Positions 34,611 through 43,528 of a stretch of DNA of 64,000 bases are shown here, one piece after another. Under the pieces are notes generated by a model. That model was not told the DNA's origin, did no database searches, and was given only the letters and a program-made list of their open reading frames with translations. Positions within the stretch are counted from its first letter, which is position 1; every line of letters begins with the position of its first letter. This DNA is from Longimicrobiaceae bacterium. Lineage in GTDB: Bacteria > Gemmatimonadota > Gemmatimonadetes > Longimicrobiales > Longimicrobiaceae. The stretch spans positions 124,001 through 188,000 of the forward strand of contig DASVBS010000031.1 of assembly GCA_036375715.1 (NCBI GenBank), in the 5' to 3' direction. The position numbers were made by a program, and so were the translations under genes.

Positions 34611-35417
34611 ATGCCTTCAGCAATTTCGCCGGCCACGGTGGAAGGTTGGTACGCCCTCCACCAGGTTTTCGGCGTCGACTGGGGCGCGGTGCGGAGCGGC
34701 GACCCCCGTGTGGGCTCAGCGCTGGACGAGGTCGACGCTTTCTTCGCGCCGCCCGCAGAGGACGGTGCGGGGTGGAGCCTGGCGGCTCGCCTGGTCGGAG
34801 GCGGTGCGGACCTGCTCTTCGTCCACTTTCGACCCGACCTCGAGTCGCTGGCCGACCTGCAGTTGCGTCTGCGCCGATCCGTGCTGGGCTCCCTGCTCCA
34901 CCTGCGCTACGACTTCCTTTCCATCACCGAAGCGGGGCTCTATCACGCCACGGCCAGCGTGGCGGCCGAGCACGACCCCGGTACCGAGGAATACGAGCGC
35001 GCGCTCGCCGAGCGAGTCCGTGCGGAGGCGGAGAGCGCCCATGTCAAGACCCGACTGTTCCCGCGCGTTCCCGAGGGGATGCGGTATCTCACCTTCTACC
35101 CGATGAACAAGCGTCGGGAGGGGGAGGACAACTGGTACACGCTCCCGGTGGATGCGCGGAACCGGATGATGCGCGAGCACGGTCTCACCGGCCGCCGGTA
35201 TGCCGGCCGGATCTTCCAGGTCATCACCGGTTCCGTAGGACTCGACGACTGGGAGTGGGGGGTCACGCTCTTTGCGCGCGACCCGCTCGACTTCAAGCGA
35301 ATCGTCACCGACATGCGCTACGACGAGGTCAGCGCTCGCTACGGCGAGTTCGGTAGCTTCTTCACCGGCATCCGTATGGAGGCCGGGGATTGGCGGCGGC
35401 TTCTGGGACCCGAATGA
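34611..35417 (+). CDS. hemQ: coproheme decarboxylase (chlorite dismutase family)
   Basis: The 268-residue protein matches HemQ: YPMNKRREGEDNWYTLP (~160-176), MREHGLTGRRYAGRI (family haem-ligand His region), QVITGSVGLDDWEWGVTLFA, MRYDEVSARYGEFGSFF. HemQ converts coproheme III to haem b, the last step of the coproporphyrin-dependent pathway. The Arg that marks true chlorite dismutases is not evident, favouring HemQ. The gene starts at ATG 34611; the frame open from 34524 is not family-like. Its stop overlaps the mlaE start (ATGA), an unusual pairing of haem synthesis with lipid transport. Confidence 0.92.
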   Translation: MPSAISPATVEGWYALHQVFGVDWGAVRSGDPRVGSALDEVDAFFAPPAEDGAGWSLAARLVGGGADLLFVHFRPDLESLADLQLRLRRSVLGSLLHLRYDFLSITEAGLYHATASVAAEHDPGTEEYERALAERVRAEAESAHVKTRLFPRVPEGMRYLTFYPMNKRREGEDNWYTLPVDARNRMMREHGLTGRRYAGRIFQVITGSVGLDDWEWGVTLFARDPLDFKRIVTDMRYDEVSARYGEFGSFFTGIRMEAGDWRRLLGPE

Positions 35418-36211
35418 GCGGCGACCGTACGCCGCTTCTGCTGCGACCGCTGGGCGCCCTCGGCTCCGCCACGGTGGAGCTGGTCGCCGCCTACGGCCGC
35501 TTCGGGGCGTTCCTGGTCCAGCTGGTGCGGGCGTTCGCGGATGTCGGCACCTGGGGGCCTCTGCTGATGGTGCAGATGCGCCGACTCGGCGTCGATTCGC
35601 TCCCCATCGCCCTCTTCCTTGCTGCCTTCACCGGCATCGTGCTCGCGCTGCAGGCTTCCTACACCTTCACCGGCGCGATCCCGCTCTACTTCGTCGGCAC
35701 GCTGGTGGGGAAGACGATGATCCTGGAGCTGGGCCCGGTGTTGACCGGTCTGGCCCTGGCGGGCCGCGTGGGTGCCAATATCGCCGCGCAGCTCGGCACG
35801 ATGCGCGTCTCCGAACAGATCGACGCGCTGGAGACCCTCGCCTATAACCCGGTTTCTTACCTGGTCGTCCCGCGGGTGCTGGCGGGGGTGCTGATGTTCC
35901 CGATCGTCGTCATCTTCGCCAATGCCACGGGCATTCTGGCAGGGCTGGTGACCGCGATCAACCTGCTGGACATGTCCACGCAGGAGTTCGTGCGCGGTTT
36001 GCGGCTTTTCTACGAGCCATTCGACCTCACCTACTCGCTCATCAAGACCACCTCCTTCGGCCTTCTGATCACCGTGATCGGCTGCTTCCAGGGGTTCACG
36101 ACGGATGGCGGGGCGGAGGGTGTGGGCATCTCCACTACTCGCGCCGTGGTGATCTCGAGCATGCTGATTCTCGTCTTCGACGCCTTCTGGGCGGTGGTGC
36201 TGCTCCAGTGA
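35414..36211 (+). CDS. mlaE: MlaE-type lipid transport permease
   Basis: The 265-residue integral membrane protein has the MlaE/YrbE core: GIVLALQASYTFTG, GPVLTGLALAGRVGANIAAQ, GTMRVSEQIDALETL, NPVSYLVVPRVLAG and the late segment DLTYSLIKTTSFGLLITVIG. With MlaF and MlaD it forms the inner-membrane ABC complex moving phospholipids between membranes. ATG 35414 overlaps the hemQ stop; an earlier ATG (35390) is inside hemQ. Its stop overlaps the mlaF GTG. The operon here is mlaE-mlaF-mlaD, reversing the E. coli EF order, and lacks mlaB and mlaC. Confidence 0.94.
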   Translation: MSGDRTPLLLRPLGALGSATVELVAAYGRFGAFLVQLVRAFADVGTWGPLLMVQMRRLGVDSLPIALFLAAFTGIVLALQASYTFTGAIPLYFVGTLVGKTMILELGPVLTGLALAGRVGANIAAQLGTMRVSEQIDALETLAYNPVSYLVVPRVLAGVLMFPIVVIFANATGILAGLVTAINLLDMSTQEFVRGLRLFYEPFDLTYSLIKTTSFGLLITVIGCFQGFTTDGGAEGVGISTTRAVVISSMLILVFDAFWAVVLLQ

Positions 36212-36969
36212 TCGAGCTCGTTGACGTTCACAAGTCTTTCGGGCGCAAACGGGTCCTCGAGGGCTTCAGCCTGCGGGTGGAGGACGGCAGCACGACCGCG
36301 CTCGTCGGCTTTTCCGGTGCGGGTAAGTCGGTCACGCTCAAGCACATCGTCGGTTTGCTCGAGCCCGACTCCGGCTCGGTACGGGTGGACGGTCAGGAGG
36401 TGGTGGGGATGGAAAGGGAGGCGCTCTACGAGCTGCGGCGTCAGGTGGGGTACGTCTTCCAGTTCGCCGCCCTGTTTGATTCCATGACCATCGCCGAGAA
36501 TCTGGCGATGGGCCTGATCAAGCAGGGGGGGTATACCGAGGCGCAGATCCGCGCGCGGATCGCGGAGTCGCTCGAGCTGGTGGAGCTGGAGGGCTTCGAG
36601 GAGCGGTATCCGGCGGAGCTCTCTGGTGGGCAGCGGAAGCGCGCCGGGCTCGCCCGGGCGATCGCCTTCCGTCCCAAGTACCTGCTCTACGATGAGCCCA
36701 CCAGTGGTCTGGACCCCGTCACCACGACGGTGATCGATCGCCTCATCATGAAGATGAAGCAGGAGCTCGGGGTCACCAGCCTGGTCATCACGCATGACAT
36801 GGACAGTGCCTACCGCGTCGCGGACCGCATCGCCATGCTGTACGACGGGAGAGTGCTCGAGGAGGGTACGCCCGACGAGATCCGTCGCACGACGAACCCG
36901 ATCGTGAAGGGGTTCGTGGAAGGGCGTCCCGAGCTGATCGAGTCCGCGCAGGGGGGTGGATCGAGGTGA
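36208..36969 (+). CDS. mlaF: MlaF-type lipid transport ATPase
   Basis: The 253-residue ABC ATPase has Walker A GFSGAGKSV (~34-42), Q-loop FQFAALFDSMT, signature LSGGQRKRAGLARA, Walker B YLLYDEPTSGLDP and H-loop ITHDMDSAY. The FQ-x-x-ALFDSMTI-x-EN segment and SGGQRKR are characteristic of MlaF/Ttg2A ATPases. GTG 36208 overlaps the mlaE stop. It powers lipid movement through MlaE. The mlaD gene begins 31 bp further on. Confidence 0.94.
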   Translation: MIELVDVHKSFGRKRVLEGFSLRVEDGSTTALVGFSGAGKSVTLKHIVGLLEPDSGSVRVDGQEVVGMEREALYELRRQVGYVFQFAALFDSMTIAENLAMGLIKQGGYTEAQIRARIAESLELVELEGFEERYPAELSGGQRKRAGLARAIAFRPKYLLYDEPTSGLDPVTTTVIDRLIMKMKQELGVTSLVITHDMDSAYRVADRIAMLYDGRVLEEGTPDEIRRTTNPIVKGFVEGRPELIESAQGGGSR

Positions 36970-37000
36970 AGGGGAGCGCCACACCGCATCGGAGGTCAGG

Positions 37001-38083
37001 ATGAAGTTGAAGAATGAGGTCACGGTGGGGGTCGTGGTGCTCGCTGCCATCGTCTTGCTGGTAGCCAGCGCGTTCTGGCTGAGCGGCAAGCCGTGGGGCG
37101 AGGAGCAACGCGAATTGCTCGCGATCTTCCACGAAGTCGGAGAGCTCCGCGAAGGGAACCCGGTCAAGTTCCGAGGGGTGCAGGTGGGACGCGTGAGCGA
37201 GATCGGTCTGGCGCCCGGCGGCGGAGGCGTGCTGGTGCACATGCTCGTCGATCCGGACCTTCCCGAACAGGCGCAGCCGGCGGTGGTTCTCTCGCCGGCC
37301 TCGCTGTTTGGGGACTGGCAGGCCGAGATCATCTCGCTGACGCAGCAGCCCGACCTGGAGTTCGCCACGACGACGCAGCCCGGAGTCCTTCCCGGGGCCG
37401 CATTGCCGGACATCACCGAGCTCACCGCCGTCGGCGCGCGCATCGCCGAGGACCTCGAAACGTTGTCGGAGCGGGTCGACCTCGCTTTCACCGAGGAAAC
37501 CGCGCTGAAGATCCGACAGACCATCGAGAACATTCAGGACATCAGCGAGCAGCTCACCGGCTTCGTCGAGCAGCAGACGCAGACCTACGCCACCATGGGC
37601 GACAACATGCTGGCGGCGACGCAGAATGTGGCCGAAGTGACGGCCACCGTGGAACGTGTTGCCGGCGGGGTGGAGCAGGAGATTCCGCTGATCGTGGCCA
37701 ACGCCCGCCAGGCGAGCCAGAACCTCGAGGAGCTGAGCATCCGCATCCAAGCGGCGACCGAGGGGTTGCCCACCTTCATGGCGCGTGCGGACACCACCAT
37801 GCAGGTGATCACCGGGGTCGCGCAGAGCATCGATGGGATGATCACCCGGCTCGAGCCGCAGGTGGAGGAGGTGGGGCCGCTGATCGTGGAAGCCCGTGCG
37901 GCCATGCAGACCCTGCAGCGTGCGAGCGAGCGCCTCGAGAATGGCGAGGGCACTCTGGGTCGGCTCATGGAGGATCCGGCCCTGTACGAGGAGACCCAGG
38001 CCGCCATCGCCACCCTTCGCCGCCTGATGGCGGACATGCAAGCGAACCCGGGGAAATATATCGGGGCGTTCAGGTTATTTTGA
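37001..38083 (+). CDS. mlaD: MlaD/MCE-domain substrate-binding protein
   Basis: The 360-residue protein has one N-terminal TM helix (VGVVVLAAIVLLVASAFWL, ~9-27) and an MCE domain (~38-120: FHEVGELREGNPVKFRGVQV, GRVSEI). A ~240-residue helical region follows, ending in GEGTLGRLMEDPALYEE, a common MCE-protein tail motif. MCE domains form hexameric rings that pass lipids across the periplasm. The tail is longer than E. coli MlaD (about 180 residues), closer to the long-stalk MCE type. ATG 37001 follows GGAGGTCAGG. A GTTATCC-family inverted repeat begins 9 nt after its stop. Confidence 0.92.
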   Translation: MKLKNEVTVGVVVLAAIVLLVASAFWLSGKPWGEEQRELLAIFHEVGELREGNPVKFRGVQVGRVSEIGLAPGGGGVLVHMLVDPDLPEQAQPAVVLSPASLFGDWQAEIISLTQQPDLEFATTTQPGVLPGAALPDITELTAVGARIAEDLETLSERVDLAFTEETALKIRQTIENIQDISEQLTGFVEQQTQTYATMGDNMLAATQNVAEVTATVERVAGGVEQEIPLIVANARQASQNLEELSIRIQAATEGLPTFMARADTTMQVITGVAQSIDGMITRLEPQVEEVGPLIVEARAAMQTLQRASERLENGEGTLGRLMEDPALYEETQAAIATLRRLMADMQANPGKYIGAFRLF

Positions 38084-38091
38084 TGCACGGG

Positions 38092-38213
38092 GTTATCCGT
38101 TATCCGATATCCGTTATCCGTCACTCGGGAGGACCTTGCTAAGGCTGTGCAGTTGGCCGGAGCGTTGCATCCACTCCGTCTGAACGGATAGCGGCTAACG
38201 GATAGCGGACAAC
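38092..38213. repeat. two-armed heptamer inverted repeat, GTTATCC family
   Basis: The left arm (38092-38119) reads GTTATCC, GTTATCC, GATATCC, GTTATCC. The right arm (38186-38213) reads GGATAGC, GGCTAAC, GGATAGC, GGACAAC. Each arm is exactly four 7-bp units, inverted across 66 nt. It lies between mlaD and the aspartate kinase gene, starting 9 nt past the mlaD stop. Relatives: 53431-53655 and a trace at 8500-8520. Confidence 0.85.
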
Positions 38214-38227
38214 GCTCTCATCACCCC

Positions 38228-39502
38228 ATGCCCCTCATCGTCCAGAAATACGGCGGTACCTCCGTGGGGTCGCCGGAGCGGATCCGGGCGGTGGCGCGTC
38301 GCGTCGTAAATGCACGGCGGCGGGGGGCGTCCATGGTGGTGGTGGTCTCGGCGATGGGCGACACCACCGACGACCTGCTCGAGCTGGCCCGCGCGGTGAC
38401 GGGCAGCGACCGGGTGGCGGCGGAACACCCTCGCGAACTGGACATGCTGCTCACGGCCGGCGAACGCATCTCCATGGCGCTGCTGGCGATGGCCATTCGG
38501 CAGCTGGGGGAGAGCGCGATCTCCCTGACCGGCAGCCAGGCGGCAATCATCACCGACGAGGTGCACACGGCGGCGCGCATCACCGAGGTGCGCGCGGACC
38601 GGGTGCGGGAAGCCGTGGACCGGGGAGACATCGTGATCGTCGCCGGCTTCCAGGGCGTGAGCCGCACCCGCGAGATCACCACTCTGGGGCGCGGCGGGTC
38701 CGACACCACCGCGGTGGCGCTCGCCGCGGCGATGAAGGCCGACCGGTGCGAGATCTACACCGACGTCCCCGGGGTCTATACCGCCGACCCCCGCAAGGTG
38801 AAAGAGGCCAGGGTCATCCCGGAGATCTCCTACGCGGAGATGCTGGAACTGGCGACCAGCGGGGCACAGGTCATGCACGCCCGGGCGGTCGAGATCGCTT
38901 CCCGTTTCGGCGTGGACATCTGGGTCGGCTCGTCCTTCACCGAGCATCCCGACGCGCCGGGCACACTGATCACGCGAACGCCGAAGCGGATGGAGGATCT
39001 CGTACTGACGGGCATTGCGGCCCAGGGCGGACAGGCCAAGCTGATCATTCGTGGCATCCCGGCAGGCATGCGCTCGGTAACGGCGGTGCTGGTGGCCCTC
39101 GCGGATGCCGGGATCAGCGTCGACATGATCGCGGAGGCGAGGGATTCGGGTGGAGGTTCGCAGCTCGAGGCCACGATTGCAGAAGCGCAGCTCGCGGATG
39201 CACGGCGGGTGATCGAGCGAGTGCTCGCGGAGCTCGGGGGCGGGCAGGTGGAGTGGAGTGGATCCCTCGCGAGGGTAGCATTGGTGGGTAGCGGAATGCA
39301 CCAGCGACCAGGCGTGTACGCGCGGGCGTTTCGCACCTTGCTGGAGGCCGGGGTCGAGGTGTCGGCGGTTTCCACCTCCGGGATATCCATCACCCTCTGG
39401 GTGCCGGAAGAGAAGCAGGACGCGGCCGTGGCTGCGCTGCACGGAGCGTTTTCCCTGGAGCTGGCGGGTGCGGCGGGGAACCAGGGCGAGGGTAAGGGCT
39501 AA
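38228..39502 (+). CDS. lysC: aspartate kinase
   Basis: The 424-residue enzyme has the amino acid kinase core ([15 protein letters not shown] at the N-terminus; [29 protein letters not shown]) and two C-terminal ACT domains (~265-420: [39 protein letters not shown]). It phosphorylates aspartate at the head of the Lys/Met/Thr/diaminopimelate pathway and is normally feedback-regulated through the ACT domains. No other lysine-pathway genes are adjacent. ATG 38228 lies 14 nt after the GTTATCC-family element. No lysine riboswitch-like structure is evident. Confidence 0.95.
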   Translation: MPLIVQKYGGTSVGSPERIRAVARRVVNARRRGASMVVVVSAMGDTTDDLLELARAVTGSDRVAAEHPRELDMLLTAGERISMALLAMAIRQLGESAISLTGSQAAIITDEVHTAARITEVRADRVREAVDRGDIVIVAGFQGVSRTREITTLGRGGSDTTAVALAAAMKADRCEIYTDVPGVYTADPRKVKEARVIPEISYAEMLELATSGAQVMHARAVEIASRFGVDIWVGSSFTEHPDAPGTLITRTPKRMEDLVLTGIAAQGGQAKLIIRGIPAGMRSVTAVLVALADAGISVDMIAEARDSGGGSQLEATIAEAQLADARRVIERVLAELGGGQVEWSGSLARVALVGSGMHQRPGVYARAFRTLLEAGVEVSAVSTSGISITLWVPEEKQDAAVAALHGAFSLELAGAAGNQGEGKG

Positions 39503-39553
39503 TCAACAGGAGGGTGGCACGGGCCGACGAGTATTACCAACGAAAGCATTCGA

Positions 39554-40030
39554 TTGAGCGAGGTAGGACCACAGCCTGCGTGGAAGAGGCGCATTCCCCA
39601 GATCGAAACGAGCGCGGGCGGAGTGATTTACCGCTGGCGCGGGGAGGTGCCGCACATTCTCCTCATCCGCGACGGGCATTCACACTGGGGACTTCCCAAG
39701 GGGCACCTGGAATCGGGTGAGACCCCGAGCGCAGCCGCGCTGAGGGAAGCCCGCGAGGAGACCGGACTCGCCGACCTCGTCCTCGGGCCGAAGCTGGACA
39801 CCATCGACTGGTTCTTCCGCGCGCGTGGCCGCCTGATCCACAAGTTCTGCCATTTCTTCCTGATCGAGTCCCGAACCGGCGACACCGTCCCGGAGGAGGC
39901 GGAGGGGATCACCGCCTGCGTGTGGCTGCCGCTCCCACGCGCAATCGAGCAGATCTCGTACGACAACGCGCGCGAGGTCGTGCGTCGCGCGGCCGCCGAG
40001 CTGGGGTGGATCTCTCCGCGGTCTTGCTGA
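39554..40030 (+). CDS. Nudix hydrolase
   Basis: The 158-residue protein has the complete Nudix box GHLESGETPSAAALREAREE followed by TG (~55-76), with the REUxEE metal-binding core. The N-terminal IPQIETSAGGVIYRW and downstream WFFRARGRLIHKFCHFFL fit the diadenosine polyphosphate/mutT subset. The start is probably TTG 39554, without a strong ribosome-binding site. It is 51 bp after lysC and faces a small minus-strand gene, with a hairpin between them. Confidence 0.9.
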   Translation: MSEVGPQPAWKRRIPQIETSAGGVIYRWRGEVPHILLIRDGHSHWGLPKGHLESGETPSAAALREAREETGLADLVLGPKLDTIDWFFRARGRLIHKFCHFFLIESRTGDTVPEEAEGITACVWLPLPRAIEQISYDNAREVVRRAAAELGWISPRSC

Positions 40031-40066
40031 GGAGCGGAAGTTCGCGATCGCCAGACACGGCCGAAG

Positions 40067-40093
40067 GGGCGCGGAGGGTTTTTCCCCGCGCCC
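40067..40093. terminator. hairpin after the Nudix gene
   Basis: GGGCGCGG and CCGCGCCC form a perfect 8-bp stem; the 11-nt loop contains five T. It lies ~36 nt past the Nudix stop, between convergent genes. A probable terminator. Confidence 0.5.
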
Positions 40094-40136
40094 GTTCTCA
40101 CATCCACCGGGATGAGCTGGTGGTTGCGGTGCCTTC

Positions 40137-40400
40137 TCAGGCGGACTGAGGCTGTCGGTCGCGGTGGAAGATCCTGCGGCCGAGCCAGAGGCCGACGGGG
40201 AGCGCCACGGCCGCCGCACTGAGTCCCCTCATCGCCGTCGTGCCCATCGTGTGGCTGCGCCGCCGCCGCGGCATCAGGTGACCCGTCGCCCAGGTGGCCG
40301 CCCTTGCCATCATTGCCTTGCGCGGATGGTTCAGGGTGAACAACAGCTTGGGCGCCGCGAGGTAGCCCGCCCCTTTCAGGATTCGCTTCTTCGTTCCCAT
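40137..40400 (-). CDS. small basic membrane-associated protein
   Basis: The 87-residue protein starts MGTKKRILKGAGYLAAPKLL, is strongly basic (PRRRRSHTM near the middle), and has a hydrophobic segment near the C-terminus (GLSAAAVALPVGLWLG). An AAAGGGG-type ribosome-binding site sits upstream of ATG 40400. No family recognised. It diverges from the PerM-like exporter gene. Small, but start signal and codon pattern support expression. Confidence 0.6.
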   Translation of the reverse strand: MGTKKRILKGAGYLAAPKLLFTLNHPRKAMMARAATWATGHLMPRRRRSHTMGTTAMRGLSAAAVALPVGLWLGRRIFHRDRQPQSA

Positions 40401-40554
40401 CTCTTTGCCCCTTTTGAAGTTATCCGGTGCGCCCCTCGCCCGGATCGGTTGCAGGAACCGTGCGCGCGCAGGGACCGGGCGCTCTGTTCGTCAGTGGTGT
40501 TGCTCCCTATACTCCGCGCGTGCGGCACCTCCGATCCACTCACCGTCGCTGCCG

Positions 40555-41808
40555 ATGATGCGTCCCGAATCGGACTCCTGGACCTGGCGGGTGTTCTACA
40601 TCGCTGCCCTGATATTCGTCCTCGGCGGCTTCCTCTTCAGCCTGCGCGACATCCTCAACCCTTTTCTGCTCTTCGTCTTGCTGGCCGTGCTGGTGTCCCC
40701 CTTCGCCGGTTCGCGGACGCACCTGCTGCTCGTCGGGGTGGCGGGGTTGCTCACCGTCGTCTGGATCCTGCAAACGACGGGATTCCTGCTGGCGCCCTTC
40801 GTACTGGCGCTAGGTCTGGCCTACATCATCCATCCGCTTCTTCTGCGGTTGGAGTCGGAGCGGGTGTCGCGCCCGGCTGCAATCGGCCTCCTGTCTCTGC
40901 CCGTTCTCGCGGCCGTAGCGCTGGTCGTTCTGGTCGGCATCCCGGCGCTCAGCCAGCAGGTGGCACGCTTCATCGCCAGTGTGCCGGAACTGGCAGCCAC
41001 CCTGACAGAGAGGCTTTCGCGCCTGGAGGCCACGTTGCTGGCGCGTGACTTCCCGTTCGTCGACGAGGAGGCTCTGGTCGCCCGCATACGGGCGTTCGAC
41101 CCGCAGCTGGTCGTGTCCTTCCTGGAGGCGCGACGTCTCGCCATCGCGGAGGCGGCGTGGCGCGGGCTGCTGGGTGCCGGGCGAGGGCTGGGGGCGATCC
41201 TGACGGTGCTGGGATTCCTCGTGCTCACGCCCATCCTCACCTACTACCTGCTGCGCGATTGGGAATCGCTGCTGGGGCGGCTTCGCTCGCTGCTGCCGAG
41301 GGCGCGCGAGTCGCAGATCGTGGCTTTTGCGCGGGAATACGATGGCCTGCTCGCCCGCTATATGCGGGGACAGCTCATTGCGGCGGCGGCGGTGGGATTG
41401 CTGACCGGGATCGGCTTCTGGATCGTCGGCTTCCCCTATGCGCTGCTGCTCGGGGTAACCGCAGGCGTCTTCAACGTGGTGCCGTACCTGGGGCTGATCG
41501 TCAGCCTCATTCCGGCTCTCATCATTGCCATTTTCTCCGGTTCCTTTCTGATGTCGCTGCTGAAGATTGCCATCGTCTTCGGGGTCGTTCAGCTCCTGGA
41601 CGGATCCGTGATCGGACCGCGCATCGTGGGAGACTCCGTGGGGCTCCATCCGGTGTGGGTGATTCTCTCTCTCTCCGTCGCAGGGTTCTTCTTCGGCTTT
41701 GTCGGCCTCCTGCTGGCCATTCCGCTGGCGGTTCTGATCAAGCTCCTGCTGCGGACTGCGGTCGATCGCTACCAGCAGTCGCCGCTCTTCCTCGGGCAGC
41801 GGTCGTAG
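40555..41808 (+). CDS. AI-2E/PerM-family membrane exporter
   Basis: The 417-residue protein has about eight TM helices and a large hydrophilic loop (~140-225) between TM3 and TM4, as in the AI-2E/PerM family (UPF0118). Family landmarks include FLVLTPILTYYLLRD, ARYMRGQLIAAAAVGLLTGIG, VFNVVPYLGLIVSLIPALII and QLLDGSVIGPRIVGDSVGLHP. Members are reported as quorum-signal exporters or Na+/H+ antiporters; function here is unspecified. ATG 40555 or the adjacent 40558 is taken as start. The next ORF begins 7 nt downstream. Confidence 0.88.
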   Translation: MMRPESDSWTWRVFYIAALIFVLGGFLFSLRDILNPFLLFVLLAVLVSPFAGSRTHLLLVGVAGLLTVVWILQTTGFLLAPFVLALGLAYIIHPLLLRLESERVSRPAAIGLLSLPVLAAVALVVLVGIPALSQQVARFIASVPELAATLTERLSRLEATLLARDFPFVDEEALVARIRAFDPQLVVSFLEARRLAIAEAAWRGLLGAGRGLGAILTVLGFLVLTPILTYYLLRDWESLLGRLRSLLPRARESQIVAFAREYDGLLARYMRGQLIAAAAVGLLTGIGFWIVGFPYALLLGVTAGVFNVVPYLGLIVSLIPALIIAIFSGSFLMSLLKIAIVFGVVQLLDGSVIGPRIVGDSVGLHPVWVILSLSVAGFFFGFVGLLLAIPLAVLIKLLLRTAVDRYQQSPLFLGQRS

Positions 41809-41815
41809 GCGCAGC

Positions 41816-42178
41816 GTGCAGGCGATCGTCGCGGTTCTGGCGGTGATCGGGGTCGCCGCGATCCTGCGGGGTCTGGCCCGGACCATCGTGCGTTTGGGCC
41901 TGAGCGCCGCGGAAGAGTCCACCGCCTCCGGACTGGCGCAGGTGAGCGCGCGGCGCGGGGATCTGACCGGCATGGCCGAGCGCACCGAAGCAGCCCATCA
42001 GGCTCGCCGCCGCCGCCGGCGCGGCCTGCTCGTCTCCGCCTTGTGGGCGGGCTGGCTGGTGGTTCCCCCGTTCCTTGGCTGGGCTCCGCAGGCGTACGCG
42101 CTGGCGGCGCCGCTTTGGGTGCTGGGGCGGCGGGGAGGCACGGCGGGCGGTGGAGGGGGTGACAAGGTGACAAGGTGA
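41816..42178 (+). CDS. small membrane protein ending inside an octamer repeat
   Basis: The 120-residue protein has an N-terminal hydrophobic helix (IVAVLAVIGVAAIL), a basic middle (HQARRRRRRGLLVSALWAGW) and a second helix (LLVSALWAGWLVVPPFLGW). The C-terminus GGGGGDKVTR and the stop are encoded by the first units of the GTGACAAG repeat, so the repeat may have replaced or altered the original end. GTG start at 41816, directly after the exporter gene. No family recognised. Confidence 0.62.
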   Translation: MQAIVAVLAVIGVAAILRGLARTIVRLGLSAAEESTASGLAQVSARRGDLTGMAERTEAAHQARRRRRRGLLVSALWAGWLVVPPFLGWAPQAYALAAPLWVLGRRGGTAGGGGGDKVTR

Positions 42179-42466
42179 CAAGGTGACAAGGTGACAAGGT
42201 GACAAGGTGACAAGGTGAGGGGGTGACAAAGAGACCGGGGCGGGTGAATTGCCGGTCTCCTTAAGGTCGTCGTTGCGCATGAGGCCGATCGGGCCGGCCC
42301 GGGTTTGGGCGACGGCGCATGACCCGGTTCGACCGCCTTACCACAGCTATCTGGCTGCCTCGCTTTGCTTCACCCATCAGCGCGTCGCCCTGGCACCCGT
42401 TCACCCGCCCACCTTGTCACCCCGTCACCTTGTCATTTTGTCATCCCCTCACCCTGTCACCACCGC
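42159..42466. repeat. two-armed octamer inverted repeat, GTGACAAG family
   Basis: The left arm (42159-42230) has seven perfect GTGACAAG units, then GTGAGGGG and GTGACAAA: nine units of 8 bp. The right arm (42411-42466) has ACCTTGTC, ACCCCGTC, ACCTTGTC, ATTTTGTC, ATCCCCTC, ACCCTGTC, ACCACCGC, then degenerate CTTGTCCC traces. The arms are inverted over 180 nt. The left arm overlaps the stop of the gene at 41816. The 456-bp gap 42179-42634 contains this element and no other gene I can support. A second copy is at 45372-45565. Confidence 0.88.
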
Positions 42467-42634
42467 CCCCTCCTTGTCCCCTTGTCCCGCCGGGTCCACC
42501 CCGCCACCGACCGCCCTGACACCTCCGCCTGCCCCTCAAACACCGCCGCTGCCCTCCGCACCGCTGCTCCCCGCCGCTCCCCGGCATGCCCCGTGCACAC
42601 CGGCCGCGAAACGCCCGATCACGGGAGGGGAGCG

Positions 42635-43517
42635 ATGGTAGAGCCACAGGATCCTCGAGAGGGCGCGACGCCCTCGGAGGCGGTGCCAGAGCAGGACTAT
42701 CCGGGCATCGAGAAGGAGATGGTTCCGCAGGCGGATCATGGGGAGCAGAGCTACCGCGGGTGCGGCAGGCTCGAGGGTCGGGTGGCGCTGGTCACGGGCG
42801 GCGACAGCGGGATCGGGCGAGCCGTGTGCATCGCGTTCGCGCGCGAGGGCGCTGACGTCGCCGTCGGCTACCTGGACGAGAAAGAGGACCCGGACGCGGA
42901 GGAGACCAGGCGCTGGGTGGAAAAGGCGGGCCGGCGATGCCTGGTCCGCCGTTTTGACGTGCGCGAAAAGCGCCAGTGTGTGGAGCTGGTGGAGGAGACC
43001 GTCCGCGAGCTCGGACGGCTGGACATCCTGGTGAACAACGCGGCCTACCAGATGTCGCAGAAGTCCCTGCTCGACTACAGCGAAGAACAGATCGAGCGGA
43101 CCTTTCGAACGAACGTCATCGGGTACCTGTACATGGCGCAGGCGGCAGTGGCGCACCTCCGTCCGGGTTCGAGCATCCTGAACACGGGATCCATCACGGG
43201 GATGGACGGCAACCCCGGGCTGATCGACTACGCCGCGACCAAGGGCGGGATCCACGTGCTCACCAAGTCGCTGGCCGCACACCTGGCGGAGAAGGGGATC
43301 CGCGTGAACTGCGTCGCGCCCGGGCCGGTCTGGGCCCCCGCTCATTCCGTCCACCATGGATCACGAGCACGTGAAGGAGTTCGGATCCGATACCGTCTGG
43401 CAGCGCCCGGCGCAGCCTGCCGAGATCGCCCCCGCCTTCGTCTACCTGGCCTCCGATGAGGCGAGCTACGTGACGGGGGAGATTGTTGGAATTACCGGCA
43501 GGTCGGGGACGAGATAG
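42635..43517 (+). pseudogene. short-chain dehydrogenase/reductase, frameshifted near its 3' end
   Basis: The gene encodes a YghA/YdaD-like SDR of about 293 residues, with the stress-associated N-terminal extension (PGIEKEMVPQADHGEQSYRG), the NAD motif TGGDSGIGRA, NNAAYQ, active-site Ser and YAATKGG (Tyr-x-x-x-Lys). The frame breaks in GGGCCCCC at 43332-43339. Up to GPVW the reading is frame 2; the rest of the family sequence (PPLIPSTMDHEHVKEFGSD, ASYVTGEIVGITGRSG) continues in another frame to the TAG at 43515. Removing one C restores the whole protein. It is therefore a real one-base frameshift, a sequencing error or a slippage site. ATG 42635 follows GGGAGGGG. Confidence 0.88.
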
Positions 43518-43528
43518 GGGAGAAATTG

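Noticed and set aside
38084-38227. Lysine riboswitch upstream of the aspartate kinase gene
   Set aside because: The gap is only ~144 bp, is filled by the GTTATCC repeat and does not show the multi-helix lysine aptamer.
42159-42466. CRISPR array interpretation of the GTGACAAG tandem
   Set aside because: Units are directly adjacent without spacers, only 8 bp long, and no cas genes are present.
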